The notes beneath the pieces are model-generated. The model had not been told where the DNA came from, did not search any database, and saw nothing but the letters and a program-made list of their open reading frames with translations. Shown here piece by piece: positions 21,743 through 34,484 of a stretch of DNA of 64,000 nt; the first letter of the stretch is position 1; each line of letters opens with the position of its first letter. This stretch comes from Deroplatys truncata (lineage: Eukaryota > Arthropoda > Insecta > Mantodea > Mantidae), in NCBI GenBank assembly GCA_030765065.1, contig CM060978.1, positions 58,804,421 through 58,868,420 on the forward strand, written 5' to 3'. A program made the position numbers and the translations under genes.

Positions 21743-22506
21743 ATCTACTTCGTTTTCATCCAGATAAACCTTTGCAGAAATACCTACATTATAGATACAA
21801 AGGGAACAGCGAGAGATAAATGTTTAAGAACTGGACGCTATATGTGACCTTAAAATTCTATAACGTTTTCATGCAATCACCAGAGATAACTGAAAATCAA
21901 TGAGGCTTAAATAGAATGATAAAAGTATTGAACAAATCGAAGCATTAATACAGGATATCTCGGAAATGGCTGATGCAGCAAAAAAAGGTATTTGAAACAA
22001 GTTGTATGTTTGAAAGAGATCTACATTTTTTGTGTAGTACGTTTTCGTCTATCGCTAAACGTTTACCAGTTATACAAGATTATAGAAAATTCCTTCCGAA
22101 TAAAGGGGACTTTACAAGCTATTCCCCGAAAATTAAAAATATACGTTTAATATGCAATGTAAATATCTTTAACATGTAGTATTTTAATCATAATCGTTAA
22201 AGCCTTTCTTTAGAAAGTCAAACATTTCGAAAAATTCTCCATCTAAAGGGTGGTTTGCGGTGGAGGGATTTTCTTAAAAATTGTCGCTTCGCATTTTTTG
22301 AAGGTACTGATCCTAAATACCAAGTTCGGTATTTATACGAAATTTCGTTTTTGAGTTATGCTATTCACAGACACACACGCGCTCACACGGCCGGCTTTCT
22401 ACACAGTGGGGTTTCAAAATATGTGTTTCCGATGATATCTCGGTATCGAATTTTTGGGTGGAATGCAATACCTTCTTTGTCTTCCAGGTAGGTAGTAGAG
22501 AAAGTA
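21743..22506 (-). repeat. Rep-A copy, inverted next to the previous one
   Basis: It reads in reverse from TCTACTTCGTTTTCATCC to AGGTAGTAGAGAAAGTAA. Together with 20857-21742 it forms a tail-to-tail inverted pair of two diverged copies. Confidence 0.85.
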
Positions 22507-22532
22507 ATATGCTTGAAATTTGATCCATATAT

Positions 22533-23047
22533 TGTGACCTTGTCCAGTTTTCAACTTTCACTTCACTAAGTTATCACCGTCACTTCCTTAATGTGATTTG
22601 GTTAAACTTTTCACTGTCGCTCCACTAAGTTTTCACTATCACTTCACTTTGTTTGTGACGTAGCGGGATAATAAAATGTGCACAACTTAGCCAATGGTTC
22701 ACCCTCTGGGGAGTCGAACACAAGATATGTCGCGGAAGCACCACTCACTGCACGTCACCAACTCACACTGCACTTGATGTCGCCTCAGAAACGCACCAGC
22801 TGTCTCTCACTCGCGAGAACGTACGTTTGTATTGCCAATGCAATATCCACCAAACATTCTAGAACTTTCTGGACACACGTTCTGGAACTGGGGTGGGGTG
22901 AAATATTCTGGTTATCTGTCGATAGCACTTCTGGTGTTGACTGTGGGAGAGAGCGCAAGTTATCTCTGCTTACCTCTGCACTGCCCGACTCCGACCTTCC
23001 TATACCCTTGGGGCATAGCCGCTACATCCACAATGTTATGCATTACA
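22533..23047 (-). mobile_element. LTR family C, lone LTR
   Basis: On the minus strand it begins TGTAATGCATAACATTGTGG and ends GACAAGGTCACA (TG...CA). It shares its order of blocks with 44821-46042: GGACTATGCC-type start, TTCTAGAACTTTC-type middle, GGGAGTCGAACACAAGA, and a 3' part made of short imperfect repeats of AACTTAGTGAAGTGA type. It is an old non-coding remnant, and the target duplication is not clear here. Confidence 0.6.
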
Positions 23048-23683
23048 TCCCAATTGCTGGATGAAAATTTGAAATAAATCGATCCTTAATAAAAAAATCC
23101 GATGTGTAATCGAGATAAACCTTTGCAGAAATAATTATATAACAACCTTTCATTAGAGTACAAAGGGAATAGTGATAGTCACATATTTAAGTACTGGACG
23201 CCATATGCTGGCCTTAAAATTCCACAGTTTCCATGCAATCGTGGGAAACAATGAATGTCGACAGGACTTTAAAGAATGAAGAGTATTGAACAATTAGAAT
23301 ACTAATAATGGCAGATACCACAAAAAAAGGTTATTTGAAATAAATTGTGTATTTTAAAGGGATCTACATTTTTTGTGTTGTACGTTATCATCTATCGCTT
23401 AACGTTTACTTTTATACATCATACAAAAGTCCTTCCGAATGAAGAGAACTTTACAGGTTATTTTCAGAGAATTCAAGACATACAGAGTGGGCCAAAAGTC
23501 ACTACTCATTACTACTTTACTCTATTATGGTTTTAATCACCTATGGATTTCAAATTACCCATTCATATAATGATTAGTTACTCAGATAAACAAAAGAGGA
23601 CATTGCTAAATCTGCAGTCCGTTGTCAGATGTTTATTTAGGGATTTGTATTGCTTAGATGCGTTATGTGTCCATGTTGTTGAT

Positions 23684-23910
23684 ATGTTGTCGAAAGAAGA
23701 AAGAACTTTTTGTGTTGAAGGATGGTACAAACGTGTGCGCTACTAATTGATAATGGAATGGATACTTCAATAATGTTCCACCAACACGGAAGGTGGTTTA
23801 CAATTTACGGAAAAGTTTTGAAGCAAATGGATCAGTGATGGACTTCCGTAGGTCAGGTAGGCATCATTAAGTGAGGAGACACACGTGAAAGTGTTATAAG
23901 CTATTCTAAA
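23684..23910 (+). pseudogene. Transposase N-terminal remnant (DUF4817 type)
   Basis: MLSKEERTFCVEGWYKRVRY is followed by stops and a shifted frame giving PPTRKVVYNLRKSFEANGSV, then MDFRRSGRHH. The order 'S-EER-FCVE-Y------ ... PPTR--v--L---F---GSV-d--RSGR' is that of DUF4817 DNA-binding domains. The catalytic domain is absent. Confidence 0.6.
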
Positions 23911-24678
23911 TGAGGCAGTACTTTTAACACTTACATGATTTCAGTTAGATTATATAATAAAAATATAATAACAGCCCACCTTAAAGCAATATGTTATGTA
24001 ACAATATATAAAAAGTGTATATTACAGTCATTGTAAGTGTTTATATTATTGTATACATGTAATAATGTTATGTGAATGTATTACGCAATTTAATAATGTA
24101 GGAGCTGTGAGAATAATAGGTTAAAAGTTGCTAACAATGAGGTAGCAATGAGGTAACCTTGAGGCAATAATGAATTAGAAAGTTTAAATGTTCTTGTGAT
24201 TCTTGGAAGCAATAATGTAATTTTAGTGACAGTTTATAAAAATAGCCAACCAACAACCGGAAAAAGCTTTAGTTAAATAAAAGTATTCTATTGGATTAGG
24301 AATAGCCAATCAGAGACTTGAAACACAGAAATTTAGAAATGTCGCTGTAGAAATCAAGTAGGTTGCTTGTAGAAAGTGCTCATAACTGGACGCGTTGGTT
24401 GTAGACAGTGTTCCTAATCGGACATGAGATGTGTCCTCTAGAAATTTAATACGTACTTTGTGCGAGATAAAAATAGTTTACGTGTTAAAAAGTGCAAGTA
24501 TTTAATAACAAAAAAAAATTCGTAGCTCTCTCTATATCAGTGAAGTGTTATTTAAATCGCGTCAAGCATTAATAAAAGGGATGACATAAAATTATAAACT
24601 GTGTAAGCCTACATTCTTCAGTCGCACCACGCCCTGCTAAGACATTCATGTCTCTAAAAATATAAATACTGATGCAGG
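23911..24678 (+). mobile_element. LTR family B, incomplete LTR inside the TIR transposon
   Basis: It begins TGAGGCAGTACTTTTAACAC and follows the LTR-B block order through AGCTCTCTCTATATCAGTG to the CTGATGCAGGCGAG region. The 3' end is missing where the right TIR of the host transposon begins. Broken fossil. Confidence 0.8.
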
Positions 24679-24972
24679 CGAGTAACTTTTGACCCATCCT
24701 GTATATAAATAGTTTATTTGTAACGTAAATATCTTTAATTTATGGTATGCTAATCAAAAGAGATAGAGCCATTTTGTAAAAAACTAAAAATTTTGAAAAG
24801 TGTTCCATGTAAAGCGTAGCTGGGGTGGGAGGATTTTCTGCAAAATCTTTATGTCACATCTTGAAGAACACACACACATGCTTTATTCGAATTCAAGGAG
24901 TCTCAAAACGCATATATAGAATTTTTGGATGGTATGCAATACCTTCTATGTACATGATACAGAAAGTAAAAA

Positions 24973-25470
24973 TTTAATAAACCTGTGAATTTTTGTAGAG
25001 ATGATGGTTCAAAGAGCTAGTTTTCTCGCAAGAATATCGGTATTTTGCAGTGTTTTATCTGTGCCAAATAATTGTGTATTGTGCCACAGAACTGGGTTTT
25101 ATGCCCCCGTTTTAAAATAATCTTTAATTAAACTGGAGGCTGATATTTCAGTAGGTGCTGTGTAAGAAAGCATAAGTGTTATCTCGTTCACAGAGCGAAG
25201 AGACAAGTTGTATATCCACTTGCCTCAACACAAGAGTCTCGTTAACTCATCCAGTTTAATTTCTTCTGAGGCCAATCTACCCAATTGAACGCTCCAACAA
25301 GTCGAGTGGACCTCAGCTTCCCATAGATAACATTGACTAACTAAAGGCAAAGTTGGAGAAACTAATCTGCTCGTATTTAGCAACGGCCTTTTCATCTTCT
25401 GCTCAAGAAATACGTTATCATACCAACGAGATCTTGTGCTCTAGTTGGGCGCGTTCGTTATAGCAGAAGA
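24973..25470. other. No recognisable feature
   Basis: Unique-looking sequence between Rep-A copies. No domain, repeat or splice-flanked open frame was recognised. Confidence 0.45.
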
Positions 25471-25474
25471 TTCA

Positions 25475-26795
25475 GCTTCTACAAACCAGTCTTGCAAACG
25501 CTTATTCTCTACCTACTTCAGATTAATTCAGTTAAACTATAGATATCCTTTTTAGTATAAAGGAGATAGCAATAATCATATGTTTAAAATCGGGTCGCTA
25601 TAGAGAACCAACTGAATGGTAACCACATTAAAAATAACAATATTAAAATATATGATTCGGAAATGATTGATGTTACAAAAATTACTTGAAATCAATTGTG
25701 TGTTTTACACGTATAGTTTTTGTGTATAAGTTTTTGTATCTCTGTTATGATTTACCAGTTAAATAAAGATATACAAAATTTCTTCCGAATGTAGAGGACT
25801 TGCAGGTTATTCCAGGAAAATTTATGATTTACATTTTATTTGTCTTATAAATATCTTAAACATATGAGAGTTTAATCAAAACCGTTAGAGCGATTGTGTA
25901 AAATTTAAAAAAAAAACTTTTCTTGAAAACCTTAGTGTCTCCTCTTCGGAAGATGCTGATCTAAAATGCAGACATTTCGTTTTTGAGTTACATTTCTCTC
26001 TCTCTCTCTCCCCCTCACACGCACACATGTTAATCGAGATATCGAGATGTTAATCTTATTGCTAATTTTCTTGTAGATGCAAGGGGAATATGGTAGTCTT
26101 TAAGCGATAGTCAAATATTTTAAGAGCTGGTTGCTAAATGGAGTATTCCATTTTCTTTGCATTACCAGGACAAAAAAAATAAATAACGAATTTCCATTTG
26201 AGAAAAAGTAAAATATTGGAAAATTTAAGGGAATAACAACTAATATCTCTAAAATGGTTCACTCAACAACAAAAAAATGTATATGACATAAATTATGTAT
26301 TTTAGCGCGATCTACATTTTGTGTGTAGTAACATTTGTCTATCTCTTATGGTTTACCAGTTATTCAAAAGTCGCTCACAATGAAAAATACTTTTGGAGAC
26401 ATTCCCAGAAAATTTAGGATATACATTTTACATGTCTTGAAAACATCTTAAACATATGATATATTAATTAAAATCGTTAAAGCTATTTTTGAGAAAATTA
26501 AAGTTTTCGAAAAATGTTCCGTGTAATGGGTAATCTGGGGTGGGCGGATTTTCTTGAAAACCTTCGTGTCGCATCTCTGATAGATACTGAGATTTGGATT
26601 CAGGGGGCTCAAAACATGTATTTCCGGTGAAATCTCGGTATCGAATTTTTGGGTAGAATACAATACTTCCCCTACTTACTATACGTAGTAGAGAACGTAA
26701 AAATGTATTTTCAGTGAAACTTCGGATTGGATTATTTTGATGGAATACAATACTTCCTCTGCCTATTACGTACGTGATGTAGAAAATTAATAAGT
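25475..26795 (-). repeat. Three consecutive Rep-A copies, reversed
   Basis: Copy one is 25475-26027 (incomplete, with a TC/CA-rich tract near 25995-26025). Copy two is 26028-26699 (GTTAATCGAGATATCGAG to ACGTAGTAGAGAACGTAA). A short third piece covers 26700-26795. All are in the same orientation. Confidence 0.85.
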
Positions 26796-26879
26796 GACCT
26801 AAATGCAAACGCTAATGCTTAGTTTTCCATAACATGCACGCCACCAAGTCCTATTTCTTAATTCGGGATTATTTCTATT

Positions 26880-27405
26880 TCAAAAGTGTATCCCGCTTTC
26901 GGAAGGTCATGGTTTCGATTCCCGTGGCCGACCTTCCTGACCCATGTTTTATAGGGTTTTTTCCGGGTCGCCAGGCGAATGCTGGGAAGGATCATTACAT
27001 CCCTCAAATTTCTTGTCCTTCCATTTCATCTTCATTCTCATTTCATTTCACCTTTCATCTGCTGGCTCTCTTTCAGAGTTGCAAGTGTCGGCGGGAGGCC
27101 TCGGCGAGGGCATGTCAGGGGAAAAGAATGCTCTGAGTAAAACTTCGTCCTCCGGTTGCGAGCAGTCTCCGGATCTCGGGCCCCTAAGGAGATGTATAAG
27201 CCCTCAGGGAAGGAGAGGAGCCGTCTGCACCACCATAGTGTTTAAATCTGTAAATGGTAGGGACCATGCCATCTGCCTTTCGTTCTTCCTCATCCGGCCG
27301 CCCTCTGTCTCCTCTCACCTAATGCCTCCCTCCCGGGGTGTGGTGTAGGTCGGAGTGCTAAGTTCCCCCTCCGTTGCTGGTCCTATCTTATCCTATTGTA
27401 AGTAA
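26880..27405 (+). mobile_element. SINE-F, tRNA-derived, about 0.5 kb
   Basis: A B-box-like GGTTTCGATTCCCGTGGCC (near 26910) is followed by GGGTTTTTTCCGGGTCGCCA and AATGCTGGGAAGGATCATTA. A C/T-rich CATTTCATC stretch and a long G+C-rich body follow. The element ends in CCTATCTTATCCTATTG, a short repeated tail typical of SINEs. The 134-codon open frame inside is a by-product of the G+C-rich body. Confidence 0.65.
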
Positions 27406-27514
27406 AGGAACTACGCATAACACTAAAAAATTCCATGATGCACAATTTGAATCTCATTGAATAATAATAAAAACACCTTTTATGAAAACATCTACAGGCG
27501 CGCTTTTTTCTTAC

Positions 27515-30330
27515 TATCTGTCAGTGAACAGCATAACTAAAACCGAAAATTCACTTAAATATAAAAATCGGTATTTTAACTACAGCAACTTCTAAGGATA
27601 TGACACGACGATCTTCAAGAAAATACCTCACCCTCAAATACGCTTTATATGGAACATTTTTCAAATTGTGTTATTTCTTCATAAATAACTAACTATTTTA
27701 ATTGAAATACTCTAATATATTAAAGACATTTGCATGGCAATTAAAAAAAAACCTGATGTGTTACACTCGCATGAGTTTCTCTACTCTTGTACAAACTATT
27801 TTTATAAACGCTTATTCTCCATATGCTTAATGTTAATCGAGATATCGAGATGTTAATCTTATCGCTAATTTTCTTGTAGATGCAAGGGGAATATGGTAGG
27901 CTTTAAGCGATAGTCAAATATATTAAGAGCGGGTTCCTATGTGGCGCATTCCAGGACATAAAAATCTGATGTGTTACACTCACATGACTTTCTCTACTCT
28001 TGTACAATCTATTTTTACTAACGCCTATTCTCCATATGCTTCATATTAATCGAGATATCAAGATGTCAATCTTATTTGTAATTTTCTTGTAGATGCAAGG
28101 GGAATATGGTAGCTTTTAAGCGATAGTCAAATATTTTATCGCTGGTTGCAATGTGGCGCATTCCATTCTCTTTGCATGTCCAGGACATAAAAAAATCTCA
28201 TGTGTTACACTCACATGACTTTCTCTACTCTTGTACAATCTAATTTTACAAACGCCTATTCTCCATATGCTTCATGTTAAACGAGATATTTTCGAAAAAT
28301 CTTCCATGTAAAGGGTAGTCTGGGGTGGGGGGATTTTCTTGAAAACCTTCGTGTCGCATCTCTGGAAGATACTGAACCTAAATACCAAGTTTGGTGCTTA
28401 TCCGACTGTTCGTTTTTGAGTTATGCTGTTCACAGACACACACACACACACACACACACGGACATGTTTCCCAAAATGCTTTTTTTGGTTTCAGGAGGTC
28501 TCAAAACATGTATTTCCGGTGAAATCTAGGTATCGAATTTTTGGGTGGAATGCAATACTTCCCCTACTTACTATACGTAGTACAGAAAGTAAAAAATGAA
28601 TAACGAATTCCCATTTAAGAAAAAGCATTAGAAGATTTAAGGGAATAACAAGCAATATCTCGAAAATGGTTCACTCAACAAAAAAATGTATATGTCATAA
28701 ATTGTGTATTTTAACGCGATCTACATTTTTATGTAGTAGCATTTTGTCTATCTTTTATGGTTTACCAGTTATGCAAAAGCGTTCACAATGAAGAATACTT
28801 CTGGAGACATTCCCAGAAAATTCAAGATATACATTTTATTTGTCATGAAAATATTTTAAACATATGATATTTTGATCAAAATGGTTAGAGCCATTTTTGA
28901 GAAAATTAAAATTTTCGAAAAATCTTCCATGTAAAGGGTAATCTGGGGTGGGGGGATTTTCTTGAAAACCTTCGTGCCCCATCTCTGGAACATACTGAAC
29001 CTAAATACCAAGTTTGGTGTTTATCCGACTGTTCGTTTCTGAGTTATGCTGTACATAGACACACACACAGACATGTTTCAAAAATGTTTTTTGATTGTAT
29101 TCAGGGGGTCTCAAAACATATATTTCCGGTGAAATCTCGGTATCGAGTTTTTGGGTGGAATACAATACTTCCCCTACTTGCTATACGTAGTAGAGAAAGT
29201 AATATATATCTTGAATTTTCCTGGTATAGCCTGAGTAGTCCTCATTTGGACGGAAGTTGTGTGATCCTATCGATTGGTAATCCTTAAGCGATAGACGAAA
29301 ACGTACTACACAGAGAATGTAGATCTCTATAAACACTCAATTTCTTCAAATGAATATAAGCCATTTCCGAGATATCCGTTATTAATGGTTGAATTGTTCA
29401 ATACTTTCTCATTCTTTTCAAGTCTTGTAGATCTTCAGTTCTTTCACGCGATTGCATGGAAATATTATGGAATTTTAAGATATCGTATGGTGTCCGGTTC
29501 TTAAAAATGTGACTAACGCTGTTCCCTTTATATCTATGACCATATGTGTAATGTAGCTATTTCTATAAAAGTGTATCTCGATTAATATAAAGTGGATAGA
29601 AAAATAAGCTTTCTTAAGAATATTAAAACACACAATTAGCTTCAAATATATTTTTTGTAGCATAAGGCATTTCCAAGATATCCGAAATTATCAATGGTTC
29701 GAATTGTTCAGTGCTTTCTCATTCTTTTCATGTCCTGTAGATAAATCGAAAATTTGCAGTTATTTCTCGCGATTGCATAGGAATTCTAAGAGAACCATAT
29801 TGCGTCAGTTGTTGAAAATGTGTCTACCCCTGTTCCGTTTGTATTTATAACGAAATGTGTACTGTAGTTATTTCTGTAAAGGTTTATTTCGATTAAAATG
29901 AAGTAGATAGAAAAATGGGCTTTCATAAGAATATTAAAACACATAATTGACTTCCAATATTTCCTTTTTTGTAGCATAAGCCATTTCTGAGATATTCGGA
30001 ACTCTGAATGGTTGGAATTGTTCAATATAGTGTCTTCTTTTCAAGTAGTGTCGATTTTAATTTGTTTCTCGCGTTTACGTGGAAAGAGAATGGAATTATA
30101 AGGCCAGCATATAGCGTCCAGTTCTTAAAAATGTGACTATTGCTGTTCTCTTTGTATCTATACAATATAAAGGTTTATCTGAATTAAAATGAAGTAGATA
30201 GGAAAATAACGTCCGTAAAAATAGTTTGTATACTCACTAATAAACAATACTTATGAATAGAATGCAGTATAAAGGATTTTGTAAATTTGTAAAGGGTAGA
30301 CAGGTATATAAAGTGCAACACAGATTTTTT
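27515..30330. repeat. Cluster of Rep-A copies and pieces
   Basis: A forward piece lies at 27515-27740. Reversed pieces are 27755-27960, 27961-28192, 28193-28595 (with CA tract 28435-28460) and 28596-29202. Forward pieces of the second subfamily are 29205-29620, 29621-29940 and 29941-30330. Several boundaries fall at the same sequence (CTGATGTGTTACACTCACATG on the reversed copies), which suggests serial 5'-incomplete copies. Confidence 0.8.
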
Positions 30331-31020
30331 TTAACAGCGGTTGCAAGAGTTTATTCGGATGACTGTGATGAACTGCAATTTATTTACCTGTAAACAATGT
30401 ATGCTTCAAGAGCAAGTGGTCAAAGTGAATTATCACGTGTTGTCAGAACTCACACGGTTTAAAACTATGTGTCGTCACTACAGTTGAAATAATTTCCTAG
30501 CTATAAATATAAATATTCCGGCTTGATGGCAGACATCCGTAACTTCTTCATAGCGGTCGTTATTTTTTTTAACGTTTATGCTATGAAAATAGGTAATTTG
30601 AAAGCCCTCACGTAAAATTTCTGATGTTAAAGGTTTTAATCGTCTGTGTTATAAGGGCAATAAATTAAAGCTCTGCTGCAGCCAAGCCGTAACACTGCGA
30701 TTTGCATAAAACTCCCATTCGTCTTTCATGCACTCATTACCTTACGGCCGCTAAATAAAGTTGGTTTTAACTGGGAATAATTAAAACCAGGATTACGATC
30801 GAACAGGGTTCATCACCATCATACTCGTGTTACTGTTCCTTCAACAAATTATATCGCTCATAATGAACCCGTCCAAAATAATAAATCCACACAGAATATC
30901 CAACGAAAGGCAGTACGCACCGTCTTTAAATATTCTACGACAGAGCGTCTCTTGTTTTTTTTTATTTCATAGCCCCCTTTAACAGCTTTGGTCATATTGG
31001 GGGCGTTGACTGAAACAGTT
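30331..31020. other. Non-repetitive interval, possible regulatory DNA
   Basis: It is free of recognisable repeats. Between 30655 and 30830 it is less A+T-rich and contains ATTTGCAT (the POU octamer in reverse, near 30701), a homeodomain-type AATTAAAA site (near 30779) and GCGGCCGT-like sequence. These are motif matches only. No coding frame is convincing. Confidence 0.3.
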
Positions 31021-31034
31021 TTTACTTTTGTAAT

Positions 31035-31905
31035 CATTTTTTTAGTTTCTCTACTACGTATAATAAGCAGGGGAAGTATTCTATTCCACCCAAAAATTCT
31101 GTACCGAGATATCACCGGAAATGTTTTGAGGCCCCCTAAACCCAAGAAAGAATATTTAGAAAAAGGTCCGTGTGTGAGTGTGTGTGTGTGTGTGTGTATT
31201 TGTAACTGTCATCAGTATAACTCAAAAACGAAGGTCAGATAAAAACTAAACTTGGTGTTAGAGTTCGGTATCTTCTAAAGGTGCGAAATGAAGATTAAAC
31301 AGAAAACATCCAAACCCAAACTACCCTATACATAGATTTCTTTTTCTCGAAATTTTTGATATTTTCAAAAATGGCTTTAACGATTTTGATTAAAATACCA
31401 CATATATTAAAAATGTTTACACTCGTATATTCTAAATTTTCTGAGAATAGCTTTTGAAGTCCCCTTAATTCGGAAGAATTTTGTATAATCTTGTATATCT
31501 GACAAACGTTAAGCGATAGACGAAAACGTGTTGCACAAGAAAATGTAGATCTCTAAGCATACGATTTATTTCAAATAACCATTTTTGTGACACTGTCCAA
31601 ATCCGAGATATCCATTATTAATGGTTCGAATTGTTCTGTCAATTTTCAGTTGTTTCTCGCGATGTGATAGAAATAGTATGGAATTTTAAGGCTAGCATGT
31701 GACGTCCAATTCTTAAACATTTGACTATCGCTGTTCCCTTTGTATCTAAACGAGATGTGTAAGGTAGCTGTTTCAGAAATGTTTATTTCGGTTAAAATGA
31801 AGTAGGTAGGAAAATAAACTTTCGTTAGAATAATTTCTATACACATTAATAAGCTATAGAGGGTAGAGAAGGTCTTGGGAATTTAGCACATTATTTTTCG
31901 TCGAT
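31035..31905 (+). repeat. Rep-A copy, second subfamily
   Basis: AGTTTCTCTACTACGTATAATAAGC begins the copy (31047 on). A (GT)n tract lies at 31170-31199. The end is degraded near GTCTTGGGAATTTAGCACAT. Confidence 0.85.
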
Positions 31906-31924
31906 TTTTACATATTTTATTACG

Positions 31925-32065
31925 TACGTTCACTCTCACGTTCCCAAACTCTATGTAGATTAGGGAATAATCCCAATTAAAGGAAAGCTTAAATTCCCCA
32001 ATCAGGAATCTAACCAGGGACCTGCGGAAGAGAAGTTAGCTCGCTGACCAATTGAGTACGAAAAC
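31925..32065 (-). mobile_element. tRNA-derived SINE head (fragment)
   Basis: On the minus strand, AATTGGTCAGCGAGCTAACT (A-box form) is followed by CCCTGGTTAGATTCCTGA (B-box form) about 20 bases on. An A+T-rich body follows. Confidence 0.45.
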
Positions 32066-32189
32066 ATTCTGTCATAGTTATTTATGAAACTGGTCTTAAA
32101 ATGTTTACTGAACGAATCTAAAAGCTTAGTACCAATCCTACGAGCAAGGAAAATTGCTTTTAATATGTATTGTTTTATACCATTTTTAC

Positions 32190-34450
32190 TTTCTCTCTAA
32201 TTACTTATAATAAGTACGGGAAGATTTGCACTCCATCCAAATGTCAATATTTCACCGGAAATACGTATTTTGAGGCCTCTTGAATGAAAAAAAGAAAATG
32301 ATTTAGAACAATCTGTAGTTTTACATTAACATGTATATCTCTATTCTAGCGTTTATTAGTAGGTGCACAAAATGTTCTTACTAAAGGTTATTTTACTATT
32401 TCCTTTATTTTAATTCGGATAAACATTTGCAGAAATAGCTGCATTACATATTACGTTGTAGATACAAAGAAAACTGCGATAGTCAAATGTTTAAGAACTG
32501 AACGCTATATGCTGGCCTTAAAATTCCATACTGTTTCCATGCAATCGGAGACACAACTGGAAATCTATGGGACTTTAACAGAATGACAAGTATTGAACAT
32601 ATCGAACCACTAATAACGGATATCTCAGAAACGGCTTATGTCACGAAAAATTTATTTTAAGTAAATTCAGTGTTTTAAAAAATCCACATTTTTGATATGG
32701 CATGTTTTCGACTATCGGTTACGTTTACCAGTTGTACAAGATTATACAAAATTCATTCCGAATGAAGAGGACTTCCTGAGTTATTCTCAGAAAATTTAAG
32801 ACAAACATTTCATTTGTCATGTAAATATGTTTCATGTAATATTTTAATAAAAAATTCTGATGTGTTACACTCACATGACTTTCCCTACTCTTGTACAAAC
32901 TATTTTTACAAACGCTTATTCTCTGTCTACTTCATGTTAATTGAGATGTTAATCTTATTGCTAATTTTCTTGTAGATGCAAGGGGAACTGCTAGGCTTTA
33001 AGCGATAGTCAAGTATTTTAAGAGCTGGTTGGTATGTGGAGCATTCCAATCCCTTTGTATTACCAGAACATAAAAAAATCTGATATGTTACACTCACATG
33101 ACTTTCTCTACTCTTGTACAAACTATTTTTACAAAATCATATTCCCCATCTGTTTCATATTAATCGAGATAAACATTTGCAGGAACAATCTTTTGACATG
33201 CAAAGAGAATTACATTTTACACATAGCGACCAGTTCTAAAAATATTTGACTATCGCCTAAGGCCTACTAGGTTCCCCTTGTTTTGTATTTGCAAGGGCAA
33301 TATAGAAATACAGTAGCCCTTAAGCAGAGACTTATATCTCTTAATAGCTGTTTGCTAGGTGCAGCACCATTCTCTTTGCCACAGATTAATGCACTTTGCA
33401 TATCCAAGACAAAAAAATGAATAACGAATTCCCATTTGAGAAAATAAGTATTTAAAGTTTAAGGGAATAACAAGCAATATCTCGAAAATGGTTCACTCAA
33501 CAAAAAATTTATATGACATAAACTGTGTATTTTAACGCGATCTACATTTTTTGTGTAGTAAAATTTTGTCTACCTATTATGTTTACCAGTTATGCAAAAG
33601 TCGTTCACAATGAAGAATACTTTTGGAGACATTCCCAGAAAATTCAAGATATACATTTTATTTGTCATGAACATATCTTAAACATATGATATTTTAATCA
33701 AAATCGTTACAGCCGTTTTTGAGAAAATTAAAATTTTCAAAAAAATGTGGCATGTAAAGGGTAAACTGGAGTGGGGGGATTTTCTTGAAAACCTTCCTGT
33801 CGCATCTCTGGAAGATACTGAAGATACTGAACCTAAATACAAGTTTGATGTTTATCCGACTGTTCGTTTCTGAGTTCACAGACACACAGACATACACACA
33901 CACAGACACACAGACAGACACACACACAGACACACACACGGACATGTTTCCAAAAATGCTTTTTATGAATTCAAGGGGTCTCAAAACATATATTTCCGGT
34001 GAAATCTCGGTATCGAATTTTTGGGTGGAATACAATACTTCCCCTACTTACCATACGTAGTAGAGAAAGTAAAAATTAGAATCAATTTTATAGAATCAAA
34101 AATTTTAAAAAATGTTTCATGTGAAGGGATTGGAAGAATTTTCTTGATAATCTTCGCGTCGCCTTCTAGGAACATAGTAAACTCAAATACCAAGTTTGGT
34201 ATATTGAGTTCTGCTGTTCACAAGCAGACAAACACACACACAGGCAAATTTCCAAGAATACTTTATTTAGATTGGGCACCTCAAACCAGATATTTGCGGT
34301 GAAATCTCGGTATCGAATTTTTGGTTGGTATGCAATACTTCTACTACTTACTGTACGTAGTACAGAAAGTAAAAATGTTCTTTTGGATTGAGGGGACTTC
34401 AAAAAATGTATTTCCGGTGAAATCTCGGTAACGAATTTTTGGGTGGATGT
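32190..34450. repeat. Cluster of Rep-A copies and pieces
   Basis: The forward start is at 32190-32320. Reversed pieces are 32330-32850, 32851-33075, 33076-33290, 33400-34072, 34073-34372 and 34373-34450. The 33400-34072 copy carries a CACAGA-type tract at 33880-33942 at the usual microsatellite position. Confidence 0.8.
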
Positions 34451-34484
34451 TTGAAGAACGGAATATGGGTATATACTTTTGTAT

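Larger units (their letters stand above)
23483..24701 (+). mobile_element. Deleted DUF4817-type transposon, interrupted by LTR-B
   Basis: It has terminal inverted repeats CAGAGTGGGCCAAAAGTCAC (left) and, in reverse complement, CAGGATGGGTCAAAAGTTAC (right). TA target duplications lie at 23481-23482 and 24702-24703. Only about 430 bp of its own left part and the right terminus remain, and an incomplete LTR-B occupies the rest. Confidence 0.85.
23090..24972 (-). repeat. Rep-A copy split by a TIR transposon
   Basis: The left part is 23090-23482 (AAAATCCGATGTGTAATCG to GAATTCAAGACATA). The right part is 24702-24972 (TATAAATAGTTTATTTGTAACG to ATGATACAGAAAGTAAAA). The two join seamlessly if the 23483-24701 element and one TA are removed. 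Confidence 0.8.

Noticed and set aside
22678-23064. 128-codon open frame
   Set aside because: It lies in LTR-C, and the second copy of this LTR (44821-46042) does not preserve the frame.
26944-27348. 134-codon open frame, G+C-rich
   Set aside because: It lies wholly in SINE-F, which has a tRNA-like B box and a repeated tail. SINE bodies often give chance frames.
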